From positions 124,001-188,000 of the forward strand of contig NZ_RBIR01000004.1 of assembly GCF_003634095.1 (NCBI RefSeq): 64,000 nt of DNA. Reading direction: 5' to 3'. A model generated the notes under the pieces. It was not told the DNA's origin and made no database searches. It saw nothing but the letters and a program-made list of their open reading frames with translations. The translations under genes were made by a program, and so were the position numbers. The DNA comes from Arthrobacter oryzae. Lineage in GTDB: Bacteria > Actinomycetota > Actinomycetes > Actinomycetales > Micrococcaceae. The stretch's first letter is position 1. Every line of letters starts with the position of its first letter. This document shows positions 1 to 10,383 of this stretch, piece after piece.

Positions 1-2
1 TC

Positions 3-344
3 GCCTCCAGCGGCAGCCACGACAAGATGCGCCGGACCCTGGGCAAAACGGGCCTGCTGCACCGCTTCCAGGGCCGCATCTTCAGCGCCACGGAGGTGGC
101 CAACGGCAAGCCGGCGCCGGACTTGTTCCTCCATGCCGCGGAAAGCCTTAACGCCGCGCCGGAGCGGTGCGCCGTCGTCGAGGACAGCGCCTACGGGGTC
201 CAGGCCGCCCGGGCGGCCGGCATGCACGTGTTCGCGTATGCCGGCGGCGTCACCCCGGCCGAGCGGCTGGCCGGTCCCGGGACCACGGTGTTCTCGGACA
301 TGCGGCTGCTGCCCGAACTCATCGCGGCGGGCCGCCCCGGCTGA
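3..344 (+). CDS. HAD-family hydrolase, beta-phosphoglucomutase-like (C-terminal part)
   Basis: The frame is open from base 3 of the window, so only about the last 113 residues are visible and the gene starts upstream. The visible part carries HAD motif II (ASSGS at the very beginning), the motif III lysine region (GKPAPDLFL) and the motif IV acidic pair (VVEDSAYGVQAARAAGM). This spacing is typical of subfamily IA sugar-phosphate phosphatases and beta-phosphoglucomutases, which use an N-terminal aspartate nucleophile that lies outside the window. The substrate cannot be told from the C-terminus. The gene ends in TGA and is followed by about 185 bases without a gene before the convergent hemolysin-III gene. 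Confidence 0.85.
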   Translation, partial: ASSGSHDKMRRTLGKTGLLHRFQGRIFSATEVANGKPAPDLFLHAAESLNAAPERCAVVEDSAYGVQAARAAGMHVFAYAGGVTPAERLAGPGTTVFSDMRLLPELIAAGRPG

Positions 345-458
345 GCCGGGGATCTCGACGCCGGGTTTCCGCACCTTTGAAGCCGGCGCCCGGCGTGTCG
401 GGCCGAACCCGCCGGTGATTTCCGGCACCGCCGTCCAAAGGTGGGGAGATTCGGGGAA

Positions 459-541
459 GCAGGGAGGCCATGATCAGCTCCTGGCCGCAGGGAGGCCATG
501 ATCAGCTCCGGACCGCAGGGAGGCAGGCTCAGCTCAGGACC
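459..541. repeat. 28-bp tandem repeat, three copies, over a stop codon
   Basis: Copies lie at 459-486, 487-514 and 515-541. The first two differ at about two positions in 28 and the third is slightly degenerate and one base shorter. Each begins GCAGGGAGGC and contains an ATCAGCTC-like core. The third copy carries the stop codon of the minus-strand hemolysin-III gene (529-531), so the other two look like duplications of that gene's 3' end into the intergenic space. Confidence 0.8.
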
Positions 542-1245
542 GCGATGGCAATGGCGATGTAGTGCGCGGCGAACGCGAGCACCGTGAGGGCATGGAACAG
601 CTCGTGGAAGCCGAAGTGCTCGTAGCTGAAATTCGGCTTCTTCAGGGCGTAGAAGACGGCCCCGGTGATGTACAGGGCGCCCCCGACGCAGATCAGCACT
701 GCCGATGCCGCGTTGGCGGCGAAAAAGTCCGGCAGGTAGAACAGGGCCCCGCAGCCCAGCGCGATATAGATCGGCACGTAGAGCCACCGCGGAGCGTTGG
801 TCCACAGCACGCGGAAGAGCACGCCGAGGATGGCGCCGGACCAGATGACCCACAGCAGCAGCTCGGCCTTCTGTCGGTCCAGCAGCGCCCAGGCAAGCGG
901 CGTGTAGCTTCCGGCGATCACCAGCATGATGTTCGTATGATCCAGCCGCTTCAGGACGATCTTGACCCGCGGGGACCAGTTCCCGCGGTGATAGACGGCG
1001 CTGACGCCGAACAGCAGGACGCCGGTGACGGCGTAGATGGCGCAGGCGATCTTCAGATCCGGCGGGGCCAGGACCACCAGCAGCAGCCCGGCGGCCAGCG
1101 CCAGCGGCGCGGTCACGGTGTGGATCCAGCCGCGCCATTTGGGCTTGATCATCAGCAGTTCGGCAAGACGGACAGCGGCATCGTCCACCGGCGTCCCCTT
1201 CTTTTCCCGACCCTCCGGCCGAGGTTCCAGACTGTTGCTTTCCAT
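529..1245 (-). CDS. Hemolysin III / TrhA (PAQR-like) seven-helix membrane protein
   Basis: The 238-residue protein has a hydrophilic N-terminus of about 40 residues, then seven hydrophobic segments. The family's metal-site residues are visible: SAVYHRG after the second helix, RLDHTNI before the third, and HFGFHELFHALT followed by AAHYIAI at the C-terminal end. Bacterial members are linked to membrane-energy or lipid homeostasis; hemolysis is a historical name and is not implied here. It lies divergent to the cis-prenyl transferase gene, the same arrangement as Rv1085c/Rv1086 in M. tuberculosis (from memory). ATG at 1245 is the first plausible start, with only a weak GCGGG upstream. The stop codon falls inside a tandem repeat. 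Confidence 0.88.
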   Translation of the reverse strand: MESNSLEPRPEGREKKGTPVDDAAVRLAELLMIKPKWRGWIHTVTAPLALAAGLLLVVLAPPDLKIACAIYAVTGVLLFGVSAVYHRGNWSPRVKIVLKRLDHTNIMLVIAGSYTPLAWALLDRQKAELLLWVIWSGAILGVLFRVLWTNAPRWLYVPIYIALGCGALFYLPDFFAANAASAVLICVGGALYITGAVFYALKKPNFSYEHFGFHELFHALTVLAFAAHYIAIAIAVLS

Positions 1246-1273
1246 CCCGCAATAATAACCTACGCACTAGTAA

Positions 1274-1289
1274 GTTACCGGTGGGTAAC
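1274..1289. promoter_or_regulatory. Inverted repeat GTTACC-N4-GGTAAC, candidate operator
   Basis: A perfect 6-bp inverted repeat with a 4-base centre sits in the 141-bp space between two divergent genes. Its position would let one repressor act on both promoters. No clear -35/-10 pair could be fixed around it, so function is inferred from symmetry and location only. Confidence 0.3.
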
Positions 1290-1386
1290 AAGTAGTCGGG
1301 CATGCTTCGGTGGCAGTCCTGCAAGCGCCAGCGGGCTCCGGCAGGTAGCCTAGGATGGCACTGATCAAGTACCTCAAGGAAGCCAG

Positions 1387-2160
1387 GTGAATCTCCGGAT
1401 GGAAATGCCCGGGTTCCTCTACGGCTTTTACGAGCGCAAACTCCAGCGCTCCCTGGACCCTGATCGGATCCCTCGGCACATCGGCGTCATGGTCGACGGC
1501 AACCGGCGCTGGGCCCGCCAGTTCAACGCCCCCACAAGCCAGGGGCACCAGGCCGGCGCGGACAAGATCCACGAGTTCCTGGGCTGGTGCCAGGAGCTCG
1601 GCGTCAAGGTGGTCACCTTGTACATGCTCTCCACGGACAACATGAACCGCTCCGGCGAGGAGCTGGACCTCCTGATGGGCATCATCGCCAACACCCTGGA
1701 CCGGTTGGACGAGGACGCCGAAATCTCGGTGCATGCCATGGGCGCCCCCGAACTGCTGCCGGACTACCTCGCCGAGCGGCTGAACAACCTAACGGCCCGC
1801 ACGCCGGCGCACGAAAAGCTGCACGTCAATGTCGCCGTCGGCTATGGCGGACGGCGGGAAATCGTCGACGCCGTCCGGGAACTGCTGCACGACGCCGTCG
1901 CCCGGGGTGCGGACATCGGAAAACTGGCCGATGACCTCACCGTGGATGACATCTCGCGGTTCCTCTACACCCGGGGCCAGCCCGACCCGGATCTGGTGAT
2001 CCGGACCTCCGGGGAGCAGCGGCTTTCCGGGTTCCTGATGTGGCAAAGCGCGTACAGTGAGTTTTACTTCTGCGAGGCCCTGTGGCCGGCGTTCCGCAAG
2101 GTTGACTTCCTGCGCGCCCTGCGTGATTACGCCGGCAGGCAGCGCCGCTTCGGCGCCTGA
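1387..2160 (+). CDS. cis-prenyl transferase, short-chain (Z,E-farnesyl diphosphate synthase type)
   Basis: The 257-residue protein belongs to the undecaprenyl diphosphate synthase family, which condenses isopentenyl diphosphate onto an allylic primer in the cytoplasm. The catalytic aspartate lies in VMVDGNRRWARQ (about residue 37) and the diphosphate-binding signature RTSGEQRLSGFLMWQ starts near residue 206. The family usually reads MDGNGRWA; the NRRWA version and the ending VDFLRALRDYAGR closely resemble the mycobacterial C15 enzyme Rv1086 as I remember it. I infer a short-chain product feeding longer polyprenyl phosphates, but chain length cannot be proven by eye. The start is GTG, preceded by AAGGAAG at 1377-1383. 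The gene is followed by phoH2 on the same strand, as in mycobacteria. Confidence 0.88.
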   Translation: MNLRMEMPGFLYGFYERKLQRSLDPDRIPRHIGVMVDGNRRWARQFNAPTSQGHQAGADKIHEFLGWCQELGVKVVTLYMLSTDNMNRSGEELDLLMGIIANTLDRLDEDAEISVHAMGAPELLPDYLAERLNNLTARTPAHEKLHVNVAVGYGGRREIVDAVRELLHDAVARGADIGKLADDLTVDDISRFLYTRGQPDPDLVIRTSGEQRLSGFLMWQSAYSEFYFCEALWPAFRKVDFLRALRDYAGRQRRFGA

Positions 2161-2287
2161 GCCGTTCACGCGGAGTTCACAAAGCGGCAACAAGAATCGC
2201 CGAAAAATAAACGGACAAACCCGGCCCCTGAGACGTAGGTTAATCCCATCGGAGGGCAACTCGCCGGCCGATCGGGGAGGCCAGTAC

Positions 2288-2359
2288 ATGGAGCGGATGT
2301 TCGCACCGGGTGTATGGGAGGCCGCGTCCGGCCTCCAGGCCGAGCCGCCTCACCAATAA
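2288..2359 (+). CDS. Putative 23-residue ORF upstream of phoH2
   Basis: An ATG at 2288 follows a strong ribosome binding site (GGGGAGG, seven bases before) and opens a 23-codon frame beginning [15 protein letters not shown] and ending in TAA 34 bases before the phoH2 GTG. In mycobacteria phoH2 is preceded by a small co-transcribed antitoxin gene, phoAT (established knowledge, recalled). This ORF sits in the equivalent place but is much shorter, and I see no clear family match. It may instead be a leader peptide or chance. The remainder of 2161-2393 holds nothing else I recognise. Confidence 0.4.
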   Translation: MERMFAPGVWEAASGLQAEPPHQ

Positions 2360-2393
2360 CAAATCCGGGCATTGCCCCGGGGCTGGAGTCGAT

Positions 2394-3833
2394 GTGGCTA
2401 TTTCTGAGCAACTGCCCGATGTCATTTCCGACCAGGGACAGAAAGCTACCTCTCGCGCCAAGCGAGCCACCTCAAAGACCGGTGCAGCGACTTCCGCTGC
2501 GGCCGGTCTTGCTGTTTCCGGGGAAGGAACAGAAATCCGGGGCACGGCCCGCAGTTTCGTGATCGATACCTCCGTGCTGCTCTCCGATCCGCGGGCCCTC
2601 CTGCGTTTCGCCGAGCATGAGGTCATCCTGCCGATCGTCGTCATCACCGAACTCGAAGGCAAGCGCCACGACCCTGAACTGGGCTACTTTGCGCGCAAAG
2701 CGCTTCGACTGCTCGATGACCTGCGGCTGGAGCACGGCGGCCTGGACCGTCCCATCCCGCTCGGCCACGACGGCGGCACGCTCATGGTGGAGCTGAACCA
2801 CATCTCCGCCGAGGTGCTGCCCGCGGGCTTCCGCGGGGCGGACAACGACAGCCGCATCCTCGCCGTGGCCAAGAACCTGGCCAACGAGGGCCGCGACGTC
2901 ACAGTGGTGTCCAAGGACCTGCCCATGCGCGTCAAGGCCTCCGCCATGGGGCTGCTCGCCGACGAATACCGCAACGAACTGGTCAAGGACTCCGGCTGGA
3001 CCGGCGTCGCCGAGCTCGATGCTGACGAGGAAGAGGTCGCGACCCTCTACGGGCACGAGCCGGTGTTCATTCCGGCGGCGGCCGAGATGCCAACCAACAC
3101 CGGACTGGTCCTGCTGTCCAACCGCGGCTCGGCCCTCGGGCGCGTAGGTGCGGACAAGCAGGTGCGCCTGGTCAAGGGCGACCGCGACGTCTTCGGACTC
3201 CATGGCCGCTCGGCCGAACAGCGGCTGGCGATCGACCTGCTGATGGACCCGTCCGTCGGCATCGTGTCTCTCGGCGGCCGCGCCGGCACCGGCAAGTCCG
3301 CACTGGCCCTGTGCGCCGGCCTCGAAGCCGTCCTGGAGCGCCGGGAGCACCGCAAGGTGATCGTCTTCAGGCCGCTGTATGCGGTGGGCGGCCAGGAACT
3401 CGGCTACCTGCCCGGATCTGAGGCGGAAAAGATGAACCCCTGGGCGCAGGCGGTCTTTGACACCCTGGGCGCACTGGTCAGCCAGGAGGTCGTGGAGGAA
3501 GTCATGGACCGAGGCATGCTAGAGGTCATGCCGCTGACCCACATCCGCGGACGCTCGCTGCACGACGCCTTCGTGATCGTTGACGAGGCGCAGTCCCTGG
3601 AGAAGAACGTGCTCCTGACCGTGATGAGCCGGATCGGACAGAACTCGAAGATCGTCCTGACTCACGACGTCGCCCAGCGTGACAACCTCCGGGTCGGACG
3701 GCACGACGGCGTGGCGGCAGTGGTCGAGACGCTCAAGGGGCACCCGCTGTTCGGCCACGTCACCCTGACCCGCTCGGAGCGCTCGCCGATCGCGGCCCTG
3801 GTGACGGATCTGCTCGAGGGCGCGGAGATCTAG
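2394..3833 (+). CDS. phoH2: PhoH2: PIN endoribonuclease domain fused to PhoH ATPase/helicase
   Basis: The N-terminal PIN domain (about residues 48-180) keeps all four acidic residues of the ribonuclease site: [26 protein letters not shown] and VSKDLPMR. The C-terminal PhoH domain has Walker A GRAGTGKS near residue 295 and Walker B VIVDEAQS near residue 394. Mycobacterial PhoH2 is an ATP-dependent RNA helicase and RNase, and the intact site suggests the same here. I chose the GTG at 2394 (reads [10 protein letters not shown]) because a GGAG lies five bases upstream; the frame is open back to 2310, but that extension looks like leader sequence. An Ala/Thr/Lys-rich linker of about 45 residues precedes the PIN domain. 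The gene converges on a long palindrome. Confidence 0.9.
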   Translation: MAISEQLPDVISDQGQKATSRAKRATSKTGAATSAAAGLAVSGEGTEIRGTARSFVIDTSVLLSDPRALLRFAEHEVILPIVVITELEGKRHDPELGYFARKALRLLDDLRLEHGGLDRPIPLGHDGGTLMVELNHISAEVLPAGFRGADNDSRILAVAKNLANEGRDVTVVSKDLPMRVKASAMGLLADEYRNELVKDSGWTGVAELDADEEEVATLYGHEPVFIPAAAEMPTNTGLVLLSNRGSALGRVGADKQVRLVKGDRDVFGLHGRSAEQRLAIDLLMDPSVGIVSLGGRAGTGKSALALCAGLEAVLERREHRKVIVFRPLYAVGGQELGYLPGSEAEKMNPWAQAVFDTLGALVSQEVVEEVMDRGMLEVMPLTHIRGRSLHDAFVIVDEAQSLEKNVLLTVMSRIGQNSKIVLTHDVAQRDNLRVGRHDGVAAVVETLKGHPLFGHVTLTRSERSPIAALVTDLLEGAEI

Positions 3834-4261
3834 GCGCGTCCCGGGTTGGGGCCGTGGTCCGGTTTGCCGCTGGGTTCACCGGGCCACGGCCTTTCGCCTT
3901 GGTTGGGTTTGCCGTGGTTGGGTCCGCCGGACCACGGCCTTTCGCCGTCGCTTAGACACGTCGCATGGGACCCGCTACGGTCGCGGGGCGACCTCCGGGA
4001 TCCGATGCGCCGCGATGCGCTCCTTTGCGAAAGACCGCGTCCCGGCTTGGTGAGCGTCCCACTTCTGCGGGGCTGCGGTGTCCCGCAAAGGAGCGCATCG
4101 CCGACCAAAGCGCAGCGAAGGTCGCCCAGCGACCGCAGCGCAGCGACGGGAGGTGTCTAAGCGACGGCGGGACGCCGCCGCACCGCAAACCCAACCACGG
4201 CAACCCGGCGAGGGTGAGGTGGCTAAGCGACGGCGGGGCGCCGCTGCAGGGCTGTTGCTGT
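3834..4261. repeat. Long symmetric palindrome with nested inverted and direct repeats
   Basis: This 428-bp space between two convergent genes holds no gene. Three perfect inverted-repeat pairs nest around one centre near 4056: 3909-3923 with 4189-4203 (15 bp), 3943-3959 with 4153-4169 (17 bp) and 4014-4029 with 4084-4099 (16 bp). The pairs are equidistant from the centre and the sequence between them is also partly complementary, so a transcript could fold into one hairpin of about 295 nt. On its left flank lie a 12-bp inverted repeat (3851-3862 with 3927-3938) and a 15-bp direct repeat CCACGGCCTTTCGCC (3884 and 3932). The short frames inside it are not convincing coding regions. Confidence 0.85.
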
Positions 4262-4912
4262 TCAATTCTGGATGTTCAGGTACCGGGCCGTGGCTTCGTG
4301 GCCTTTTACTTGGAGGTTCCAGTCGGGGCGTTTGAAGGTGGCCGGGGTGAGGCGGACGTTCTGGACTTCCTGGGTCTTGCCGCCCCACGAGGCGCGGGTG
4401 ACGCCGTTGAGCTCGTAGCCGAGGGAGCGGGAAACGCCCAGGGACTGCTGGTTCCAGGCAGCTGCCTCGGATTCCGCGACTTCTGCGCCCAGGTAGTCGA
4501 ATGCGTACAGCGCGACGGCGGCCCGCATCTCCTTGCCGAGGCCGCGGCCCTGGCGGCTCTGGCGCAGCCAGGACCCGGTGCCGACCGTCTTCAGCGCCGC
4601 GAAGTCCTTGGCCGCGATGTCCTGGCAGCCGACGAATTCGTCCTCGTGCCAGATGCCGAGCAGAAGAGTCCAATCCTGGGGGCTCATGCCGCCACGGCAC
4701 CGCCAGTACCACTGCGCCATGTTGGTTCCTAGCTCGCTGGGCGGGGCTTCGGTCCACGGGTTGCTGAACGGGTTCCGGCCCGGCTCGTGCACGCCGCTAA
4801 GGGCGGCCTCGACAGCAGCCGGAATGTCCCCGTCCCGGATGGGGCGCAGCTCGAGGCGCGGCGTGCTCAGGGTGAGGCCGAAAGGGGGCCAATAGTCGGC
4901 TGGATCAGTCAT
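4262..4912 (-). CDS. GNAT-family N-acetyltransferase (RimJ/RimL-like)
   Basis: The 216-residue protein opens with the typical acetyltransferase-3 start (LTLSTPRLELRPIRDGDI, residues 13-30) and has the acetyl-CoA pyrophosphate loop RQGRGLGKEM at 120-129, followed by AAWNQQSLGVSRSLGYELNG, where the asparagine and the C-terminal SLGY turn are family hallmarks. It should transfer an acetyl group from acetyl-CoA to an amine, but the substrate (protein N-terminus, antibiotic or metabolite) cannot be inferred. It stands alone on the minus strand, about 95 bases from the next minus-strand gene, and its 3' end abuts the palindromic repeat. Confidence 0.85.
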   Translation of the reverse strand: MTDPADYWPPFGLTLSTPRLELRPIRDGDIPAAVEAALSGVHEPGRNPFSNPWTEAPPSELGTNMAQWYWRCRGGMSPQDWTLLLGIWHEDEFVGCQDIAAKDFAALKTVGTGSWLRQSRQGRGLGKEMRAAVALYAFDYLGAEVAESEAAAWNQQSLGVSRSLGYELNGVTRASWGGKTQEVQNVRLTPATFKRPDWNLQVKGHEATARYLNIQN

Positions 4913-5007
4913 CGGGGAAGCCTAGCGGTGCGGGCCGGTCGGTGCCAGTCACACCGCTGTGGCCCGGGCCGCCGGACGCCGGTCACACCGTGGCGCCGCC
5001 CGGCCGG

Positions 5008-5832
5008 CTACTCCGCCGGGACGTCCCAGCTGATGTGGCGGCGGACGTCTGTGAGGTTCATGGATTCGGCCAGGAACAGATCATCGAGCATGTACTCGTC
5101 CACGCCCACGATCCTGAGCCAGTGCCCGTAGCCCGGCCCGTCGCCGGCAGGGCCGTCCAGCCAGCGACTTGCAACGCAGACACCGGTGCCGACGTCGATC
5201 CTCAGCAGCGTGCGCCCGGGCCGGCAGAGCGGGGCCGAGGGATCGGCGGGACGGTACGAGGGGTTCGGGCTGACCGTGGTTTCCAGGGCGGGCCGGCCCT
5301 CGTGGTCAACGTCCGTGATGGCACCAAGCTCCACGGCGTTGGCGTTGGGGAACTCCAGCGGGACGGGGGAGTTCCCTGCGAGCTCCACCGGGTCCAGGGC
5401 GGCGGCGAACCGGCCGTTTCCGAAGGACGGCTCGCCGTAGGCTGCCTCCGGCCGGCGGCGCACCAGCCCGTCGTCGTCGTACACCGGGGTGACCAGGTTC
5501 GGCGGCAGGAGCCAGGTCTTCCTTGTGGAACTGACATACAAGCCGCCGCGTGAATCGTTGATGCCGGTGGTGCTGCCGATCACCAGGCCGCCGGCTGTCT
5601 CCAGCCGCAGGGCGCCGGGCCTGCGCAGCCACGCCCTGACGAGGTCATCGGGGGCAGCCGGCGCGGAGCTCTCGGAGCCGGTGAGGGGCCGGTCCAGGTA
5701 CTCGAACCTCAGCGACTGCCACTTCCAGGGTGAGGACCGGCACAGATGCCGGAAGGCCGCAGCCGGATTCGCCGGGCCGCGTGGCGCGAGCGGCCCGCGC
5801 CCGTTCCTGCTGTCCCATGCCGCCATATCCAC
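5008..5832 (-). CDS. Uncharacterised actinobacterial protein
   Basis: I do not recognise this 274-residue protein. It has no signal peptide, membrane segment or catalytic motif that I can name. The middle contains short aromatic and charged strands (KWQSLRFEYLDRP, VIGSTTGINDSRGGLYVSS, GRTLLRIDVGTGVCVASRW) and the C-terminus is rich in acidic and hydrophobic residues (VDEYMLDDLFLAESMNL), suggesting a soluble beta-rich fold. Coding is supported by length, codon use and clean packing: 52 bases separate its start from the divergent prepilin peptidase gene. A GTG at 5832 gives the full length; an ATG two codons later is equally possible. Confidence 0.7.
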   Translation of the reverse strand: MDMAAWDSRNGRGPLAPRGPANPAAAFRHLCRSSPWKWQSLRFEYLDRPLTGSESSAPAAPDDLVRAWLRRPGALRLETAGGLVIGSTTGINDSRGGLYVSSTRKTWLLPPNLVTPVYDDDGLVRRRPEAAYGEPSFGNGRFAAALDPVELAGNSPVPLEFPNANAVELGAITDVDHEGRPALETTVSPNPSYRPADPSAPLCRPGRTLLRIDVGTGVCVASRWLDGPAGDGPGYGHWLRIVGVDEYMLDDLFLAESMNLTDVRRHISWDVPAE

Positions 5833-5884
5833 AGTTTACGCGCGGGCGCCCACGGGCCGGATGAATATCCAGTAGCATCCGAGA

Positions 5885-6442
5885 GTGATCCAACGACTCG
5901 GCACCCTGGGCGCCGCCAACCCGCTGGCCTTCTGGCTCGTCCTGGCCGCGTGCGCCTACTTTGCCCTCATGGCCGTTCGGCTCACCGTGATCGATGTCCG
6001 GCACCACCTGCTGCCGGACCGGATCGTTTTTCCGTCCTATGCGGTGGCCGGCGTTCTTCTCCTGGGGGCGGCCGCCAGCCAGCTGTTTCCGCTCGGCCCC
6101 GCAGTTGCGGGCCTGCCGGATGCCGGGCTGTTCGGCGTTCCGGGGCTGCGCGTCCTTGCCGGCGGGGCAGTCCTCTGGCTCTTCTATTTCGTGCTGCATG
6201 CGGTGTATCCGCCGGGCATGGGCTTCGGCGACGTGAAACTGGCCGGTGTCCTGGGAATGTACCTGGGTTTCCTGGGCTGGGGGCACGTCTTTGCTGGGAC
6301 CTTTGCCGCGTTCCTGCTCGGCGGGCTCTGGAGCCTCGGGTTGCTTGCCGCGCGGCGGGGCACGCTGCAGTCGGCCATTCCCTTCGGGCCATTCATGCTG
6401 GCCGGCACCGCGGCCGCCATGGTGCTGATACCGGCCGGTTAG
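5885..6442 (+). CDS. Prepilin peptidase, A24 family (minimal type)
   Basis: The 185-residue polytopic membrane protein has the two catalytic aspartates of the type IV leader peptidase fold: D37 in VIDVRHHLLPDRI and D116 in GMGFGDVKLAG (the GxGD motif). These membrane aspartyl proteases cleave the leader of type IV or Flp/Tad pilins and related pseudopilins. It lacks the N-terminal cysteine-rich methyltransferase domain of the full-length PilD type, as is common in actinobacteria. No pilin or assembly genes lie nearby, so its substrates must be encoded elsewhere. The start is GTG at 5885 with only a weak purine-rich upstream stretch. A NUDIX gene follows after nine bases and may be co-transcribed. 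Confidence 0.85.
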   Translation: MIQRLGTLGAANPLAFWLVLAACAYFALMAVRLTVIDVRHHLLPDRIVFPSYAVAGVLLLGAAASQLFPLGPAVAGLPDAGLFGVPGLRVLAGGAVLWLFYFVLHAVYPPGMGFGDVKLAGVLGMYLGFLGWGHVFAGTFAAFLLGGLWSLGLLAARRGTLQSAIPFGPFMLAGTAAAMVLIPAG

Positions 6443-6451
6443 GCTGGCGTC

Positions 6452-6922
6452 ATGGCCACCCCGGAATTCATCCTGAGACTGCGCGAGAAGATCGGACACG
6501 AAGCCCTCTGGCTCCCGGGAGTCAGGGGAGTGGTGTTCGACGACGACGGCCGGGTGCTGCTTGGCCAGCGGGCCGACAACGGGCAATGGGGTCTCATCAC
6601 GGGAATCCTCGAACCTGGCGAGGAGCCCGCGCCGGGCCTGCTGCGCGAAGTCCTCGAAGAGACCGGCGTGGTTGCCGTTGCCGAGCGGCTCGTCTCGGTA
6701 GACGCCGTCGGTCCCACCCGCTATCCCAACGGCGACGTGTGCCATTTCCTGACCTTGGTGTTCCGCTGCCGTTTCGTTTCGGGAGAGGCCCGCGTCAACG
6801 ACGACGAATCCCTCGACGTCGGCTGGTTCCGGCCGGGGGACTTCCCGGAACTCATGCCTGGACACCTGGAGATGATCCGCCGGGCCAGTGACCCGGCCGG
6901 TGAAGTCCACTACTGGAGCTGA
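6452..6922 (+). CDS. NUDIX hydrolase
   Basis: The 156-residue protein carries a complete NUDIX box at residues 51-73 (G-ILEPG-E, then LLREVLEETGV), including the REVLEE metal-binding helix. Such enzymes hydrolyse nucleoside diphosphates linked to another group, in the cytoplasm. The substrate (oxidised nucleotide, NADH, ADP-ribose or sugar nucleotide) cannot be assigned from the box alone. The start ATG is nine bases after the prepilin peptidase stop. A strong hairpin follows the stop and separates it from the convergent efflux pump gene. Confidence 0.9.
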   Translation: MATPEFILRLREKIGHEALWLPGVRGVVFDDDGRVLLGQRADNGQWGLITGILEPGEEPAPGLLREVLEETGVVAVAERLVSVDAVGPTRYPNGDVCHFLTLVFRCRFVSGEARVNDDESLDVGWFRPGDFPELMPGHLEMIRRASDPAGEVHYWS

Positions 6923-6940
6923 CCTGTACCGGAACGCAGC

Positions 6941-6977
6941 CAGGGGCGCCGCACCCCCAACGATTGCGGCGCCCCTG
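6941..6977. terminator. Bidirectional hairpin between convergent genes
   Basis: A perfect 13-bp stem (CAGGGGCGCCGCA with its complement at 6965-6977) closes an 11-base loop. It lies between the NUDIX stop and the efflux pump stop. There is no U-tract on either side, which is usual for high-GC actinobacterial terminators. Confidence 0.7.
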
Positions 6978-7015
6978 GCGTCAGTGGCCAGCGGCTGAGT
7001 CCCGAGTCCCGAAGG

Positions 7016-9462
<2,447 letters not shown>

Positions 9463-9463
9463 A

Positions 9464-9500
9464 AAGTGTATTTTTGCACTTAATTATGATTAGTGCAAAA
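9464..9500. promoter_or_regulatory. Likely TetR operator: TTTTGCACT-N11-AGTGCAAAA
   Basis: A perfect 9-bp inverted repeat (9472-9480 with 9492-9500) lies just upstream of the tetR ATG in an AT-rich island. A second overlapping pair, AAGTG (9464-9468) with CACTT (9477-9481), shares half-sites with it. A large palindrome beside a tetR-pump operon is the classic arrangement for autorepression. Confidence 0.6.
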
Positions 9501-9639
9501 GAAGATGCCCTCGACTGCCGGCGGCCGGTGGCGGCTGCTGGCGGAAATATTGTCGCTCCCCGGCCGTAGCCTCCTTTTGTCCAGCCCTTCTGCTGGCAAC
9601 AGATGGTCCGGAGCGGTCCGGGCCGGAAATGGGGAAAGC

Positions 9640-10320
9640 ATGACCGATTCAGCCCTGACACACGTGTATGTCCTCCTGGACCGTTCCGGTTCCATGAGCT
9701 CCATCGCCGATGACACCGTGGGCGGATTCGCGGCCTTCGTCCGTGAGCAGCAGGCCGTCGCCGGCCGGTGCAGGCTCTCGCTGGCGCAGTTCGACGACAC
9801 CTACGAGCGCGTTTACGCCGCGGTCGACATCCAGGACGTGCCGGCCCTGGACCTGCAGCCCCGGGGAAGCACGGCCCTCCACGACGCCATGGTCCGGCTG
9901 ATCGGCGAGGCGGGCACGGAACTCGCGGCACTCCCGGAGGACCAGCGGCCCGGCACCGTTCTCGTGGCGGTGCTGACGGACGGGCACGAGAACTCCTCGC
10001 GCGAGGCCACCGGGGATCTGGTCAAGGCTCTGGTCCAGCGGCAGCAGAGCCAGTGGGGCTGGCAGTTCACGTACCTGGGCGCCAACCAGGACGCTGTGTT
10101 GACGGCCGGCGGACTGGGGATCCGTGCCGAAGACGCGCTGACCTACGCCGCCGGAAACGTCGACGCCGCCTTTTCCGTCCAGTCCGCCAAGACCCGCCGG
10201 CTGCGGGAGGCGCGGATGGGCGGCGCCAGCATGGCAGAGGCCTCGGCGGCGGCCGCCTACACCCCCGAGGAACGCGCGGCCGCCGGAGGGGACGCGCGCG
10301 GCGAAGGAGGCGGCGCCTAG
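9640..10320 (+). CDS. VWA-domain protein
   Basis: The von Willebrand factor A domain occupies residues 5 to about 190 and has a complete metal-ion adhesion site: DRSGSMS at 14-20, a threonine in RGSTALHDAM, and the aspartate of LTDGHENSS near residue 114. These domains bind divalent metal and mediate protein contacts; no signal peptide is present, so it is cytoplasmic. The C-terminal 40 residues are Ala/Gly-rich and probably disordered. I chose ATG at 9640 (MTDSALTHVYV) with GGGGAAAG just upstream; the frame is open back to 9493 but that part is not VWA-like. No AAA+ partner such as MoxR lies next to it. Confidence 0.85.
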   Translation: MTDSALTHVYVLLDRSGSMSSIADDTVGGFAAFVREQQAVAGRCRLSLAQFDDTYERVYAAVDIQDVPALDLQPRGSTALHDAMVRLIGEAGTELAALPEDQRPGTVLVAVLTDGHENSSREATGDLVKALVQRQQSQWGWQFTYLGANQDAVLTAGGLGIRAEDALTYAAGNVDAAFSVQSAKTRRLREARMGGASMAEASAAAAYTPEERAAAGGDARGEGGGA

Positions 10321-10332
10321 GCCTGACACGAA

Positions 10333-10370
10333 CGCGGCCGGCGCCCTTCGAAGGAAGGACACCGGCCGCG
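10333..10370. terminator. Hairpin between the VWA gene and fumC
   Basis: A 9-bp perfect stem, CGCGGCCGG with CCGGCCGCG, encloses a 20-base loop between two convergent stop codons. It has no U-tract. Confidence 0.5.
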
Positions 10371-10383
10371 GGGGCTTGGCGGA

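Noticed and set aside
459..541. CRISPR array (also considered at 15640, 35115 and 53491)
   Set aside because: The repeats are directly adjacent without unique spacers, and no cas genes are present.
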